Positions 1 to 8,176 of a stretch of 64,000 bases of DNA are shown in pieces; positions within the stretch are counted from its first letter, which is position 1; each line of letters opens with the position of its first letter. The translations under genes were made by a program, and so were the position numbers. This stretch comes from Nocardia sp. NRRL S-836 (lineage in GTDB: Bacteria > Actinomycetota > Actinomycetes > Mycobacteriales > Pseudonocardiaceae): NCBI RefSeq assembly GCF_001279525.1, contig NZ_LGDY01000164.1, positions 94,034 to 158,033 of the forward strand, in the 5' to 3' direction. The notes under the pieces are model-generated. The model searched no databases, was not told where the DNA came from, and worked only from the letters and a program-made list of their open reading frames with translations.

Positions 1-1
1 G

Positions 2-160
2 GGCCTCACCGACGCGGGCAACCGGGGTGACTACGACATCTACCCCACGAAGGACCACGGCACACCGCAGAACAACGCGAACTGGGTGAAGCAGGGCTAC
101 TCGTCGAACCAGGCGTCGCTCTGCAACACCTGGGCCTCCGAGGCCCAGTACGTCTCGTAG
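2..160 (+). CDS. C-terminal end of a secreted neutral zinc metallopeptidase-like protein (partial)
   Basis: Only the last 52 codons and the TAG stop are in the window; the gene starts upstream. The tail reads NNANWVKQGYSSNQASLCNT and then ends in AQYVS. It matches the tail of the next gene (NNQAAWASTGFKSNSTAACNT, ending AQVS), so the two are paralogues in tandem. The conserved Cys near the end is shared. The catalytic HExxH part is not visible, so the family assignment rests on this similarity alone. The stop lies 15 bp before the next start, which suggests one transcription unit. Confidence 0.7.
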   Translation, partial: GLTDAGNRGDYDIYPTKDHGTPQNNANWVKQGYSSNQASLCNTWASEAQYVS

Positions 161-175
161 CGAAAGGCACACCAC

Positions 176-1072
176 GTGACCCAACCGGCAGGGAACAACC
201 CGTTCACACTCGCGGGCGTGTTCGCGCTGGTAGTCGCGTTCGTCCTGGGCATCGGCCAACTCAGCGGCCCGCAGGTCGTCTCCGGCCACGCCCTCGCCGA
301 GTCCTCGCGCCCCCTGCCCCCACCGGCCACGGAGCCGTCGACCCCGATCCGCCCGCGCGCCGTCTACCGCCTCGCCGACCACCCGGTGCTCCTCAAGCCC
401 GCCCCGCTGGAGCCGGTGACCTGCGACCTCCCGCGCTTCGGCACCTCCGACCCGGCCCTGGCCGCGTACTACACGGCAGGCGTCGCCTGCCTCGACGCCG
501 CCTGGGCCCCACTGCTCGCCGCGGCGAACATGCCGTTCGAAAAGCCGGCGCTGGACGCCTCCCCGATCCTGAAGGACGGCCCCTGCGGCGCCGCCCCGGA
601 ATCCGACCACGCGGTCGCCTACTACTGCGGCCGCAACCGCACGATCTACATGCCCACCTCCCGCCTGCGCTCGAACGGCGGCGGCGACGCCCCGGCCACC
701 CACCTGGCGACCCTGTCCCACGAGTACGGCCACCACGTCCAAGCCCTCACCGGCCTGCTACGCGCCGCCGACCTGAAGATCACGGACGCGGGCGAGAAGT
801 CCCCGGCAGGCCTGGAAATGTCGCGCCGCATCGAACTCCAGGCGAACTGCTTCGCAGGCATGTTCCTGACCGCAGCGGCAGGCCGCGGCTCGGTCACCCC
901 TTCGCTGGCGCAGCTGGCCCAGGAGGACTTCCAGTACGCGGTCGAGGAAACGCCGGAGAACAACGCGCACGGCTCGGCCAACAACCAGGCCGCGTGGGCG
1001 TCAACCGGTTTCAAGTCGAACTCGACGGCCGCCTGCAACACGTTCGCCGCGCCTCCCGCGCAGGTCTCGTAG
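176..1072 (+). CDS. Secreted or membrane-anchored neutral zinc metallopeptidase
   Basis: A 298-residue protein with an N-terminal hydrophobic segment at about residues 11-30 (signal anchor), then a Pro-rich linker and a peptidase domain. The motif HEYGHH at about 182-187 is an HExxH zinc site of the YpfJ-like neutral zinc metallopeptidase family (PF04228 type). Downstream, RIELQANCFAG contains the E-x-x-A-N-C-F-A-G pattern typical of that family, probably supplying the third zinc ligand. Four or more Cys outside the anchor suggest disulphides outside the cell. GTG is taken as the start because it precedes the anchor and has a weak GAAAGG upstream. It follows a paralogous gene tail by 15 bp. 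The substrate is unknown. Confidence 0.85.
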   Translation: MTQPAGNNPFTLAGVFALVVAFVLGIGQLSGPQVVSGHALAESSRPLPPPATEPSTPIRPRAVYRLADHPVLLKPAPLEPVTCDLPRFGTSDPALAAYYTAGVACLDAAWAPLLAAANMPFEKPALDASPILKDGPCGAAPESDHAVAYYCGRNRTIYMPTSRLRSNGGGDAPATHLATLSHEYGHHVQALTGLLRAADLKITDAGEKSPAGLEMSRRIELQANCFAGMFLTAAAGRGSVTPSLAQLAQEDFQYAVEETPENNAHGSANNQAAWASTGFKSNSTAACNTFAAPPAQVS

Positions 1073-1363
1073 CCGTTCGCTGCGGGGGTGGAGCTGGGAG
1101 TTTGGCCGAGCGCGCCACTCGATCGGGTGAAGGTTGTCCGGATCTGGTCCGGTCCTCGTCTATCTGGCATGTCTCAAACACATGTGTCCGCGCGCCCGCA
1201 AATATGGAAACGCGGGTGGGAGCGCAATCGAGTTGAGGGCAGCGCTCGCGATCGGCCCGAAGGTGAGCCGTGTGATCGAGCCGAAGGCGAGGCGTTTCAG
1301 TCTTTCCTCGGGCGGTTCCGCGGTGGGTGGCTTCCCCGTCTAGCGCTCCGATCGTTTGCCGGG

Positions 1364-1420
1364 CCTGGGAGGGGATGTCAACCGGGCACGCTTTTCGCCC
1401 GGTTGACATCCCCTCCCAGG
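1364..1420. terminator. 24-bp perfect inverted repeat with 9-nt loop
   Basis: The arms 1364-1387 and 1397-1420 are exact reverse complements; the loop is 1388-1396. There is no T-run on either side. It lies between two convergent genes, so a bidirectional terminator is the simplest reading. A perfect 24-bp stem is longer than most terminators, so a mobile palindromic repeat is the alternative. Confidence 0.6.
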
Positions 1421-1561
1421 TCTGGCTCGCTCTGTGAGAGCTAGGCGGGGCAGCCGCCCACCGCAACGCAACCACACAACCCAACCGGCAGCCGCCCAAC
1501 ACAAACAGGCGTGCCATCAACCCGCTCACCGCGCTGGGGGCTTCTTTGGGAGTGTCGGGGT

Positions 1562-1578
1562 CTGGGGCAGAGCCCCAG
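1562..1578 (-). terminator. Short hairpin downstream of the 1605-2096 gene
   Basis: The arms CTGGGGC and GCCCCAG form 7 bp around a 3-nt loop, about 27 bp past the stop of the minus-strand gene. It is GC-rich and has no T-tract, so this is a plausible but weak terminator. Confidence 0.35.
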
Positions 1579-1604
1579 GAACGCCCGAGCCGCGTCGAAG
1601 ATCC

Positions 1605-2096
1605 TCACCTCAACCAAGCCCGCTCATCCACCAACTTCGTCGGCTCCCCCAGGAACACCCCGACATCACGCACCCCGTAAGCCACGTTCACCGTGACCAA
1701 CGAGTACCGCCACTGACTCCCACAGGCGCAGCCGGCATACCGGTGGTTGATCTGCCACCGAACCCACTCCCCGGCCCGAATCCGCACCGCCGTCGGCCGC
1801 CGACGCCGCCGTGGCGCGTAGTGCTTGTCGTCGTCGACGAACACCCGCAGCCGCCCGTCCTGCTCCTTCAACGACAGGTCGCCCACCGTCCACCGGTTCG
1901 CGTCCCAGAAGTCGGCTCGAACCGATCCCCACTCCGGTGCGAACCCGTTCTCCTCCCGCAGCCGCACCTCGGTCACGCCGGGACCGGTGCCGCCCAACGG
2001 GAACCCGACCGGAGCCGAGTTCCGCACCGCAGCCTCGTTCCCGCCGCGGGACGACTTCGTCCACGACGTCCGCACGACCTGCACCACCGCGTCCAC
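1605..2096 (-). CDS. Hypothetical protein, unknown function
   Basis: I do not recognise this protein. It is about 163 residues, soluble, with no signal peptide or membrane segment. It has a basic RRRRR patch in the middle and a conserved-looking C-terminal half (GEWVRWQINHRY, then CAC and SQWRYSLVTVNVAYG). It follows the sensor kinase gene on the same strand and could be co-transcribed with it. The start is uncertain: a TTG at 2117 lies 4 bp after the kinase stop but in AT-richer sequence, and GTG codons at 2096, 2087 and 2084 are alternatives. No good Shine-Dalgarno sequence decides between them. Confidence 0.55.
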   Translation of the reverse strand: MDAVVQVVRTSWTKSSRGGNEAAVRNSAPVGFPLGGTGPGVTEVRLREENGFAPEWGSVRADFWDANRWTVGDLSLKEQDGRLRVFVDDDKHYAPRRRRRPTAVRIRAGEWVRWQINHRYAGCACGSQWRYSLVTVNVAYGVRDVGVFLGEPTKLVDERAWLR

Positions 2097-2121
2097 ACCC
2101 GTGATGCAAACAAACAACCGC

Positions 2122-3399
2122 TCAGCCCGGCGACTGGTTTTCCCCCGCCTCCGCCCGCGGCAACACCACGCGGAACACCGCCCCGCCCACCGACGGTTCG
2201 CACGTCAACTCCCCGCCATGCGCCCGCACAACCCCCCGAGCGATCGCCAGCCCGAGCCCCGACCCCCCGGACCGCCGGTCCCGCGCGTCGTCCAGCCGCA
2301 CCAACCGGTCGAAGATCCGCTCCCGCTCCGCCTCCGGCACCCCGGGCCCGTTGTCGGCCACCGTGAACCCGGTCAGGTCGACCCGGATCCGCACCGTCCC
2401 CTGTGGACCGGTGGCCTGGCGCGCGTTGTCGACGAGGTTCGCCAGCACCTGCGCGAGCCGCTGCCCGTCGCCGACCACGAGGACCGGTACGCCCTCGGCC
2501 GCGATGTCGAAGTCCGGTGCCACGAAACGGGTGCGTGCCACCTCGGCTTCGGCCAGCGCCAGCAGGTCCACCTGCTCGCGTTGCATCTCGTAGCCGGCGT
2601 CGAGCTGGGCCAGTGCCAGCAGGTCGTCCACCAGCCGGCCGGCCCGGCGGGCCTCGCGGACCAGCAGGAACGACATCTGGTCGCGGTCGGGTGAGTCGAC
2701 GGGAGCCTGCACCAGGGCCTCGGCCACCGCCTGCACGCCGGTGATCGGCGTGCGGAGCTCGTGGGCGGCGTCCGCGACGAAGCGGCGGGTGCGCAGTTCG
2801 GAGCCTTCCAGCGAGTCGAGCATGCCGTCGAACGCGGCTGCCGTGCGGCCCAGTTCGGTGTCCGTGCGCGACGGGTTCAGGCGGCCGCCGCGGTGGCCGG
2901 CGGCGATCGCCTGGGCCAGCGAGGTCATCGCGTCCAACGGCGCCAGGGCGCGGCGCACCACGAAGAACAGCACCGCGCCGACCAGCACCACGGCGCCAAG
3001 ACCCAGCAGCAGCAACAACTTCCGCAGCCGTCCCTGCGCGGCCGAGATGGCGCCGTAGTCGGCGTCGACGGTCACCCGCACGCCCTGCACGACCTTCTCG
3101 CGGCGGCCAGGGGAGGGTTCGTCGGGGGTTTCGCCGAACTCGCGGCCGTCGGGCAGGCGCAGTTTGACGCGCATGTTGTTGCGCGACAGCTCCTTCGCGA
3201 TCTGCTTGGGCTGGCGGCCGGCGCGGAGCATCTGCACTGCGCGGTTCTCGGTCTCCAGGGCGACCGTGCCGAGGTCCTTCGTGGACTGTTGCGCGAACGT
3301 GCGGTCGACCGAGATCACCAGCGCGACCATCACGACGATCAGCACCAGCAGCACCGACACGGCCACGCGGCGGCGCAACGACACCGTGCGGAGGTTCAT
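2122..3399 (-). CDS. Two-component sensor histidine kinase
   Basis: A 425-residue membrane sensor kinase. TM1 is at about 12-30, an extracytoplasmic sensor loop at about 31-127, TM2 at about 128-148, then a HAMP linker. The dimerisation domain carries the phospho-acceptor H213 in the motif DAAHELRTP. The ATPase domain shows the N box (NLVDNARQA), the G1 box (DNGPGVP) and the G2 box (GSGLGLAIARGVV). ATG at 3399 overlaps the regulator stop by 4 bp (ATGA), which fixes the start and implies translational coupling. A longer in-frame extension to 3531 would run through the regulator gene and is rejected. The signal sensed is not evident. Confidence 0.93.
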   Translation of the reverse strand: MNLRTVSLRRRVAVSVLLVLIVVMVALVISVDRTFAQQSTKDLGTVALETENRAVQMLRAGRQPKQIAKELSRNNMRVKLRLPDGREFGETPDEPSPGRREKVVQGVRVTVDADYGAISAAQGRLRKLLLLLGLGAVVLVGAVLFFVVRRALAPLDAMTSLAQAIAAGHRGGRLNPSRTDTELGRTAAAFDGMLDSLEGSELRTRRFVADAAHELRTPITGVQAVAEALVQAPVDSPDRDQMSFLLVREARRAGRLVDDLLALAQLDAGYEMQREQVDLLALAEAEVARTRFVAPDFDIAAEGVPVLVVGDGQRLAQVLANLVDNARQATGPQGTVRIRVDLTGFTVADNGPGVPEAERERIFDRLVRLDDARDRRSGGSGLGLAIARGVVRAHGGELTCEPSVGGAVFRVVLPRAEAGENQSPG

Positions 3400-4064
3400 T
3401 CCTCGGCCCGCAGCACGTACCCGAGTCCACGCACGGTGTGCACGAGCCGCGGGCCGTGTTCTTCGAGTTTGCGGCGCACGGCGCTGACGTGCACCTCGAC
3501 CAGGTTCGGGTCGTAGTCCTCGTAGCCCCACACGGCGGTCAGGATCTGCGTCTTCGACACGACCCGGCCGCGCTGGGCGGCGAGGTAGACGAGCAGGCGG
3601 AGCTCGGTCGCGGTCAGCTCGATGGGCTGGTCCGCGCGCATCACGACGCCGGCGTCGGCGTCCACGACGAGGTCGCCGACCTGCACCGTCGACGGGGTCC
3701 GGCCCAGCCGCCGCAGCACGGCGGAGACCCGCGCGACCAGCTCGGCCAGCACGAACGGTTTGCCCACGTAGTCGTCGGCGCCGCCGGACAGGCCGCGCAG
3801 GCGGTCCGGTACGCCGTCGCGCGCGGTCAGCATCACCACTCCCGCGCCGGACGCGCGCCGGATCACCTCCAGCAGCTGGAAGCCGTCGCGGCCGGGCAGC
3901 ATCACGTCCAGCACCACGAGGTCGGGGCGGAAGCGGCCTAGGTCCGCCTCCAGCTGACGCCCGTCCAGGCGGTGCTGCACCTCGTAGCCCGACTCGCGCA
4001 ACGCGGACGAGACAGCGGCGCCGATCGCCTCGGCGTCCTCGATCACCAACACCCTGGCGGACAC
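3396..4064 (-). CDS. OmpR/PhoB-family response regulator
   Basis: An N-terminal receiver domain (acid pair near residues 9-10, phospho-acceptor D53 in VLDVMLPG, T80, K102) is followed by a winged-helix DNA-binding domain with the typical ending VHTVRGLGYVLR. It is the partner of the adjacent kinase. The GTG at 4064 sits directly against the GGGGAG ribosome site. GTG at 4052 has GGAGG about 11 nt upstream and gives the protein start MLVIEDAE, so the true start may be 4052. The gene is divergent from a secreted protein gene 80 bp away, a likely regulatory target. Confidence 0.93.
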   Translation of the reverse strand: MSARVLVIEDAEAIGAAVSSALRESGYEVQHRLDGRQLEADLGRFRPDLVVLDVMLPGRDGFQLLEVIRRASGAGVVMLTARDGVPDRLRGLSGGADDYVGKPFVLAELVARVSAVLRRLGRTPSTVQVGDLVVDADAGVVMRADQPIELTATELRLLVYLAAQRGRVVSKTQILTAVWGYEDYDPNLVEVHVSAVRRKLEEHGPRLVHTVRGLGYVLRAEE

Positions 4065-4144
4065 CTCCCCATTCTGCTGATCAGTCGTGAAGTCGGCGAC
4101 TCACCTTCAGCTCAGATTCAGGCTCCGGGCGCACGCTGGGGACC

Positions 4145-4720
4145 ATGTCGAAGAAATCAGCGTGGGCCGGCGCCATCGTCGCGGCCGCCGGGCTCACCGT
4201 CGGCGGCATCGCGGTCGCCGCGGCGGCCGACAACCCCGACGGCCCGCCCGTGGCAGCGTTCGCGGAGCACCACCCCGGTCCCGGCAAGGGTCCGGGCCGC
4301 CCCGACAAGGTGGGCAAGCTCAAGGACAGCACGCTCGTGGTCGGCCGGGTCAAGGCGGTCGAGACGGGCAAGCTCACGATCACCAAGGACGACGGCAGCG
4401 AGGTGTCGCTGTCCACCGACGGCAACACGAAGCTGCGCGGCGGCGACCTCGCCGGTCTGAAGACCGACCAGCGGGTCACCGTCCGGGTCAAGGACGGCAA
4501 GGCGCTCACCGTGGCGCTCGCCAAGGCCCACGCGCAGGGCACGATCAAGGACGTCAACGGCAACAACGCCACGTTGATCCAGGTGGACGGCCTGCAGACG
4601 CCGCTCGACCTGTCCGCGGTCAGCGAGAAGCCGAAGAACGGGGACCTGGTCGCGGTGACCGGTTCGGTGTCGGACGGCAAGACCGTCAAGGTCGACCAGC
4701 TGCGTCAGCTGCCGAAGTAA
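4145..4720 (+). CDS. Secreted DUF5666-like protein
   Basis: A 191-residue protein with a signal peptide (MSKK, hydrophobic 8-26, Ala-rich cleavage region around 25-28). A Gly/Pro/Lys linker follows, then two beta-rich repeats of the form VVGRVKAVETGKLTIT and AQGTIKDVNGNNATLIQVDG. These resemble DUF5666 OB-like domains. It is transcribed away from the two-component genes with only 80 bp between the starts, so the two units probably share a control region. Such pairs often mean that the regulator controls the secreted protein, but this is inference. No catalytic residues are visible. Confidence 0.75.
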   Translation: MSKKSAWAGAIVAAAGLTVGGIAVAAAADNPDGPPVAAFAEHHPGPGKGPGRPDKVGKLKDSTLVVGRVKAVETGKLTITKDDGSEVSLSTDGNTKLRGGDLAGLKTDQRVTVRVKDGKALTVALAKAHAQGTIKDVNGNNATLIQVDGLQTPLDLSAVSEKPKNGDLVAVTGSVSDGKTVKVDQLRQLPK

Positions 4721-4763
4721 ACCTGGGCTCCACGCGGGCCGCCGCGTCTGCGAACATCGCAGT

Positions 4764-5225
4764 GTGGCGGTTCCGCGAAGCCCGGACAGATGGGTGTTCA
4801 TCCTGCTGGTCGTCGGACTGGTGGGCATCGGTGTCGCGGTCGCCCTGCTGGTGCCGACGAGGGTCCTGGGCGCCCCCGAGCCACCCAGACGGGTGACCGC
4901 GACCGTTGTCGAGAGCGGCTCCTGCGGCCAGGGCACGGACACCGTCGAGTGGGATGCCGACGGTCAGAAGAAGCAGGCCAAGCTCGACGGGTGCGGCCAC
5001 CGGAAAGGCGAGACGGTCGAGGTCGTGGTGCCGGCGGACGGCAACGGCGACATGGTCCAGTCCGCCGCGTCCGTCCCGGCCGGTCTGCCCGTCTCCGGCC
5101 GCCTCACCGCGCTGCTGCTGTGCCTGGCAGCGCTGGCGGGCGGCTTCTACGCGTTCCTCTTCCGCTACGCGCCGCTGCGCGCACCGGCCGTGCTGCCTAC
5201 TCCCCGGCCGGGGTCACCTTCTTGA
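4764..5225 (+). CDS. Small membrane protein, unknown function
   Basis: A 153-residue protein with TM1 at about 11-32 and TM2 at about 110-131. An outside loop of about 75 residues between them holds two Cys (SCGQG and DGCGH) that could pair. The C-terminal tail is short and Pro-rich. GTG at 4764 is chosen because it places TM1 correctly. The last 29 bp overlap the 3' end of the convergent channel gene. I do not recognise a family beyond resemblance to small actinobacterial DUF3592-type membrane proteins. Confidence 0.7.
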   Translation: MAVPRSPDRWVFILLVVGLVGIGVAVALLVPTRVLGAPEPPRRVTATVVESGSCGQGTDTVEWDADGQKKQAKLDGCGHRKGETVEVVVPADGNGDMVQSAASVPAGLPVSGRLTALLLCLAALAGGFYAFLFRYAPLRAPAVLPTPRPGSPS

Positions 5226-6237
5226 CGTAGAGCAGCCGGTCGCCCGGCTCGATCGCGTCCGCCTCCGGTGCGTCGACGCGGAACAGCTTCCCGCCTCGCA
5301 CCACGCCCAGCACTATGTCCGACAGGTGCCGCGGCGACCCGCCCACCTCGCCCGGTTCGACGTCGCGTTCGGCGATCGCGAGGCCCGCGTCCGGCGTGAG
5401 CAGGTCCTCGACCATCGCGACCACGGTCGGCGTCGCGGTGGCCATGCCCAGCAGGCGGCCCGCCGTCTCCGACGACACGACGACCGAGTCGGCGCCGGAC
5501 TGCTTGAGCAGGTGCTCGTTCTCGCGTTCCCGCACGGACGCCACGATCTGCGCCTTGGGGGCCAGCTCACGGGCGGTGAGCGTGATCAGCACCGCCGTGT
5601 CGTCCCGGTTCGGGGCAACGACGATCGCGCGCGCACGGGCCGCACCGGCGACCCTCAGCACGTCGTTGCGCGTACCGGAACCATGCACGGTCACGAGCCC
5701 GATGGCGGACGCGGCGTCGAGCGACTCCTGAACGGTGTCGACGACGACGATCGAACCGGGCTCGACACCGTCACCGAGCAGCGCCGCGACCGCGGAACGC
5801 CCCTTCGTGCCGTAACCGACGACCACGACGTGGTCCCGCACGACCCGCCTCCACTTCTGAATGCGCAACGCCTGACGGGAGCGCTCGGTGAGAACTTCGA
5901 GTGTCGTGCCGACCAGCACGATCAGGAACAGCACCCGCAACGGCGTGATCACCAGGACGTTGACCAGCCGCGCCGACGACGACGCGGGCGTGATGTCGCC
6001 GTAGCCGGTCGTCGAGAGGGACACCGTCGCGTAGTAGAACGAGTCGAGCAGCGAGACGCCGTCCTCGTTCACGTCACGGTAGCCGTCGCGGTCCAGGTAC
6101 ACGATCAGCACCGCGAGCAGCAGCGCCGCCATCGCGCCGATCACGCGCTTGAGGATCGCCCTGACCGGGCTCTGCACCTGGTCCGGCATCCTGATCACGC
6201 CGACGAGCGAGTGCGACGCTTCGTCAGACAGGCTCAT
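5197..6237 (-). CDS. Potassium channel protein with regulatory NAD-binding (TrkA-N) domain
   Basis: A 346-residue two-TM potassium channel. TM1 is near residues 30-50. The pore helix and selectivity filter TTGYGD follow, then TM2 (VLFLIVLVGTTLEVL). A Rossmann RCK domain begins VVVVGYGTKGRS, and a TrkA-C-like region ends the protein. ATG at 6237 overlaps the stop of the M20 peptidase gene by 4 bp; an upstream start at 6282 would intrude into that gene. It corresponds in order to Rv3200c next to adnB of mycobacteria, although here an M20 peptidase and two small genes lie between it and adnB. Confidence 0.9.
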   Translation of the reverse strand: MSLSDEASHSLVGVIRMPDQVQSPVRAILKRVIGAMAALLLAVLIVYLDRDGYRDVNEDGVSLLDSFYYATVSLSTTGYGDITPASSSARLVNVLVITPLRVLFLIVLVGTTLEVLTERSRQALRIQKWRRVVRDHVVVVGYGTKGRSAVAALLGDGVEPGSIVVVDTVQESLDAASAIGLVTVHGSGTRNDVLRVAGAARARAIVVAPNRDDTAVLITLTARELAPKAQIVASVRERENEHLLKQSGADSVVVSSETAGRLLGMATATPTVVAMVEDLLTPDAGLAIAERDVEPGEVGGSPRHLSDIVLGVVRGGKLFRVDAPEADAIEPGDRLLYVKKVTPAGE

Positions 6238-7658
6238 CGGGTCAACCTCATCGCTACGTCTTCTCCGGCCAGCATCCGCCACAGGTGAGCCGCCGCTTCC
6301 GCGCCTTTGAGGAGCAAAGGCAGGACTACGCGCTCGTTCGGCGCGTGGACGCGATCATCCGGCAAGGTGGCGCCGAGGTACACCAGGGGGACTCCCAGCC
6401 ACGCCTGCAGCACCGCCGCCGGTCCGGAACCACCGGCTCGCGCGAACCGGACGGGCTGGTCGAAGGCCAGTTCGAACGCCTTGCGGACGGCCTCGTTGGC
6501 CGGGTGGTCCGGGCTGATCGCGTACGGCGGCACGCCGGTGCCGCGGAAGCTCACCTCGGCCCTGATGCCCTCCGGCGTGTGCTTCGCGACGAACTCGCGC
6601 AGCTGGCCGGCGACGTTCTCCGGCAGCTGGTCGGGCACCAGCCGGAAGCTGAGCTTCGCGGTCGCGGACGCCGGGATGATCGTCTTGAGGCCTGGTCCGG
6701 TGTAGCCGCCGGAGATGCCGTTGACCTCGGCGGTCGGGCGCACCCAGAGCCGTTCGAACGTGGTGTAGCCGGGCTCCCCGGCCAGGGCCTGCGCGCCGCC
6801 ACCGTTGTGCGCCAGCCACTTCCGCTCGTCGAACGGCAGTGCCGCGTAGTCGGCGCGTTCCTGCTCGGACGGTTCACGCACGTCGTCGTAGAAGCCGGGC
6901 AGCTGGACGCGGCCGTGCTCGTCGTGCAGCGCCGCGACCAGCCGGGCGAGCGCCGTCGCCGGGTTGGGGATCGCGCCGCCCGCGCGGCCGGAATGGACGT
7001 CGTCGGTGCCGCCGAAGAACGTGATCTCGCCGCCGAGAACACCGCGCTGACCGGTGTTCACCGTCGGCGCGTCGCGTTCGTGCAGCGCGGTGTCGGTGAA
7101 CACCACGAGATCACACCCGAGGTCGTCCCGGTGGTCTTCGAGCAGCTTTCGCAGGTGCGGGGAACCGGATTCCTCCTCGCCCTCGACGAACAGCTTCAGC
7201 GTGACGCTCGGCGCGTTCTGCCCGGTGGCGGACAGGTGCGCCTTCACCCCGAGCAGGTGCATCGCGACCTGCCCCTTGTCGTCGCTCGCACCGCGCCCGT
7301 ACAGCTCGTCGCCGCTGAGCACGGGCTCGAACGGCGGGTGCTGCCAGCGTTCGACGGGATCGACGGGCTGGACGTCGTGGTGGCCGTAGACGAGAACGGC
7401 CGGGGCACCGGGGTCCTCGGCGGGCCAGCACGCGTAGACCGCGGGCAACGCGGGCCCGTGGTCCCAGACCTCGACCTCGGGCCAGCCGTCGGCGCGGAGC
7501 CGGTCAGCCAGCCACCGGGCGGATCGGTGCACGTCAGCGTGATGTGCCGGGTCGACGCCGATCGACGGGATGGTCAGCCACTCGCGGAGCCCGGAGACGA
7601 AGTCGTCGGCCAGCTCGGCGACCGCGGACCGCTCGGGATGATGAGAATCACCTGCCAC
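6234..7658 (-). CDS. M20-family metallopeptidase (dipeptidase)
   Basis: A 474-residue cytosolic zinc peptidase of the M20 (CNDP/PepV-like) family. Motifs include VYGHHDVQP (first metal His and Asp), GRGASDDKGQ (bridging Asp), EGEEESGS (catalytic Glu plus metal Glu), HSGRAGG (dimerisation-domain His) and a C-terminal region with HAPNE (last metal His). It probably hydrolyses dipeptides or N-acyl amino acids. GTG at 7658 is chosen; longer in-frame starts would run towards or into the divergent gene at 7721. A TATTCT hexamer lies 8 nt upstream of this GTG and there is no Shine-Dalgarno sequence, so the mRNA may be leaderless. It is coupled to the channel gene. Confidence 0.9.
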   Translation of the reverse strand: MAGDSHHPERSAVAELADDFVSGLREWLTIPSIGVDPAHHADVHRSARWLADRLRADGWPEVEVWDHGPALPAVYACWPAEDPGAPAVLVYGHHDVQPVDPVERWQHPPFEPVLSGDELYGRGASDDKGQVAMHLLGVKAHLSATGQNAPSVTLKLFVEGEEESGSPHLRKLLEDHRDDLGCDLVVFTDTALHERDAPTVNTGQRGVLGGEITFFGGTDDVHSGRAGGAIPNPATALARLVAALHDEHGRVQLPGFYDDVREPSEQERADYAALPFDERKWLAHNGGGAQALAGEPGYTTFERLWVRPTAEVNGISGGYTGPGLKTIIPASATAKLSFRLVPDQLPENVAGQLREFVAKHTPEGIRAEVSFRGTGVPPYAISPDHPANEAVRKAFELAFDQPVRFARAGGSGPAAVLQAWLGVPLVYLGATLPDDRVHAPNERVVLPLLLKGAEAAAHLWRMLAGEDVAMRLTR

Positions 7659-7720
7659 GCCCGTGGAGAATAGGCCAGGCCGCACTCGCCTACGCGGCGT
7701 AGGCATGACAGGGTGACCGC

Positions 7721-8101
7721 ATGGAACCGAACCGTTCCCGAGCGCGATCGGCGTTGGCGCTCGCCGCACTGCTCGGCCTGGCCGGGGCGACCCACTTCAC
7801 CAGGCCGAAGTACTACGACGCGATCGTTCCGCGTGCGCTGCCCGGCACCCCGCGGCAGTGGACGTACGCGTCGGGTGTGGCCGAGCTCGCCGTCGCGGCC
7901 GCTGTCGCCGCCCCGCGCACCCGCCGGTTCGGTGGTCTCGCCGCCGCGGCGCTGTTCGTCGCGGTCTTTCCGGCGAACGTGAAAATGGCTCTCGATTTCC
8001 GGGACAAATCACCCAAAGCCAAGGCAATTGCCTATGGGCGCCTGCCTCTGCAGATCCCTCTCGTCGCATGGGCGTGGAAAGTGGCGAAGTCATCGCCGTG
8101 A
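7721..8101 (+). CDS. DoxX-like small membrane protein
   Basis: A 126-residue protein with about four hydrophobic segments (about 11-24, 48-65, 70-84 and 105-121). The early motif HFTRPKYYDAIVPRALPG followed by a WTYASGVAEL helix is typical of actinobacterial DoxX/MauE-like proteins. The role of this subgroup is poorly defined. It is divergent from the M20 peptidase and followed by an unknown gene on the same strand. Confidence 0.75.
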   Translation: MEPNRSRARSALALAALLGLAGATHFTRPKYYDAIVPRALPGTPRQWTYASGVAELAVAAAVAAPRTRRFGGLAAAALFVAVFPANVKMALDFRDKSPKAKAIAYGRLPLQIPLVAWAWKVAKSSP

Positions 8102-8163
8102 CCACACCCCGTGGTGATTAACGAGGTATCCGCAAACGCTGTCATTCACCGCGCGAGGAACTC

Positions 8164-8169
8164 TAGGAT
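8164..8169 (+). promoter_or_regulatory. Candidate -10 element giving a leaderless transcript
   Basis: TAGGAT is a good actinobacterial -10 hexamer. It lies 7 nt before the GTG at 8177. CTGTCA at 8139-8144 could be the -35 with a 19-bp spacer. If real, the upstream ATG at 8168 lies within the -10 and cannot be the start. Confidence 0.4.
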
Positions 8170-8176
8170 GCGCCCT

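Larger units (their letters stand above)
1073..1604. other. Intergenic region between convergent genes, no gene supported
   Basis: This 532-bp stretch contains no reading frame that looks coding. It has a locally AT-richer patch around 1180-1210 and two loosely similar 20-mers near 1249 and 1271. It also has a long perfect hairpin at 1364-1420 and a short hairpin at 1562-1578. The hairpins are annotated separately. Confidence 0.6.

Noticed and set aside
1400..1412. TTGACA-like -35 box inside the hairpin at 1364-1420
   Set aside because: It is part of a perfect palindrome between convergent genes, with no start codon or -10 box in a sensible place.
1605..2117. DUF397-type protein, because of the segment SWTKSSRGGNE
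   Set aside because: The similarity is limited to a few residues near the N-terminus; length and the rest of the protein do not fit.
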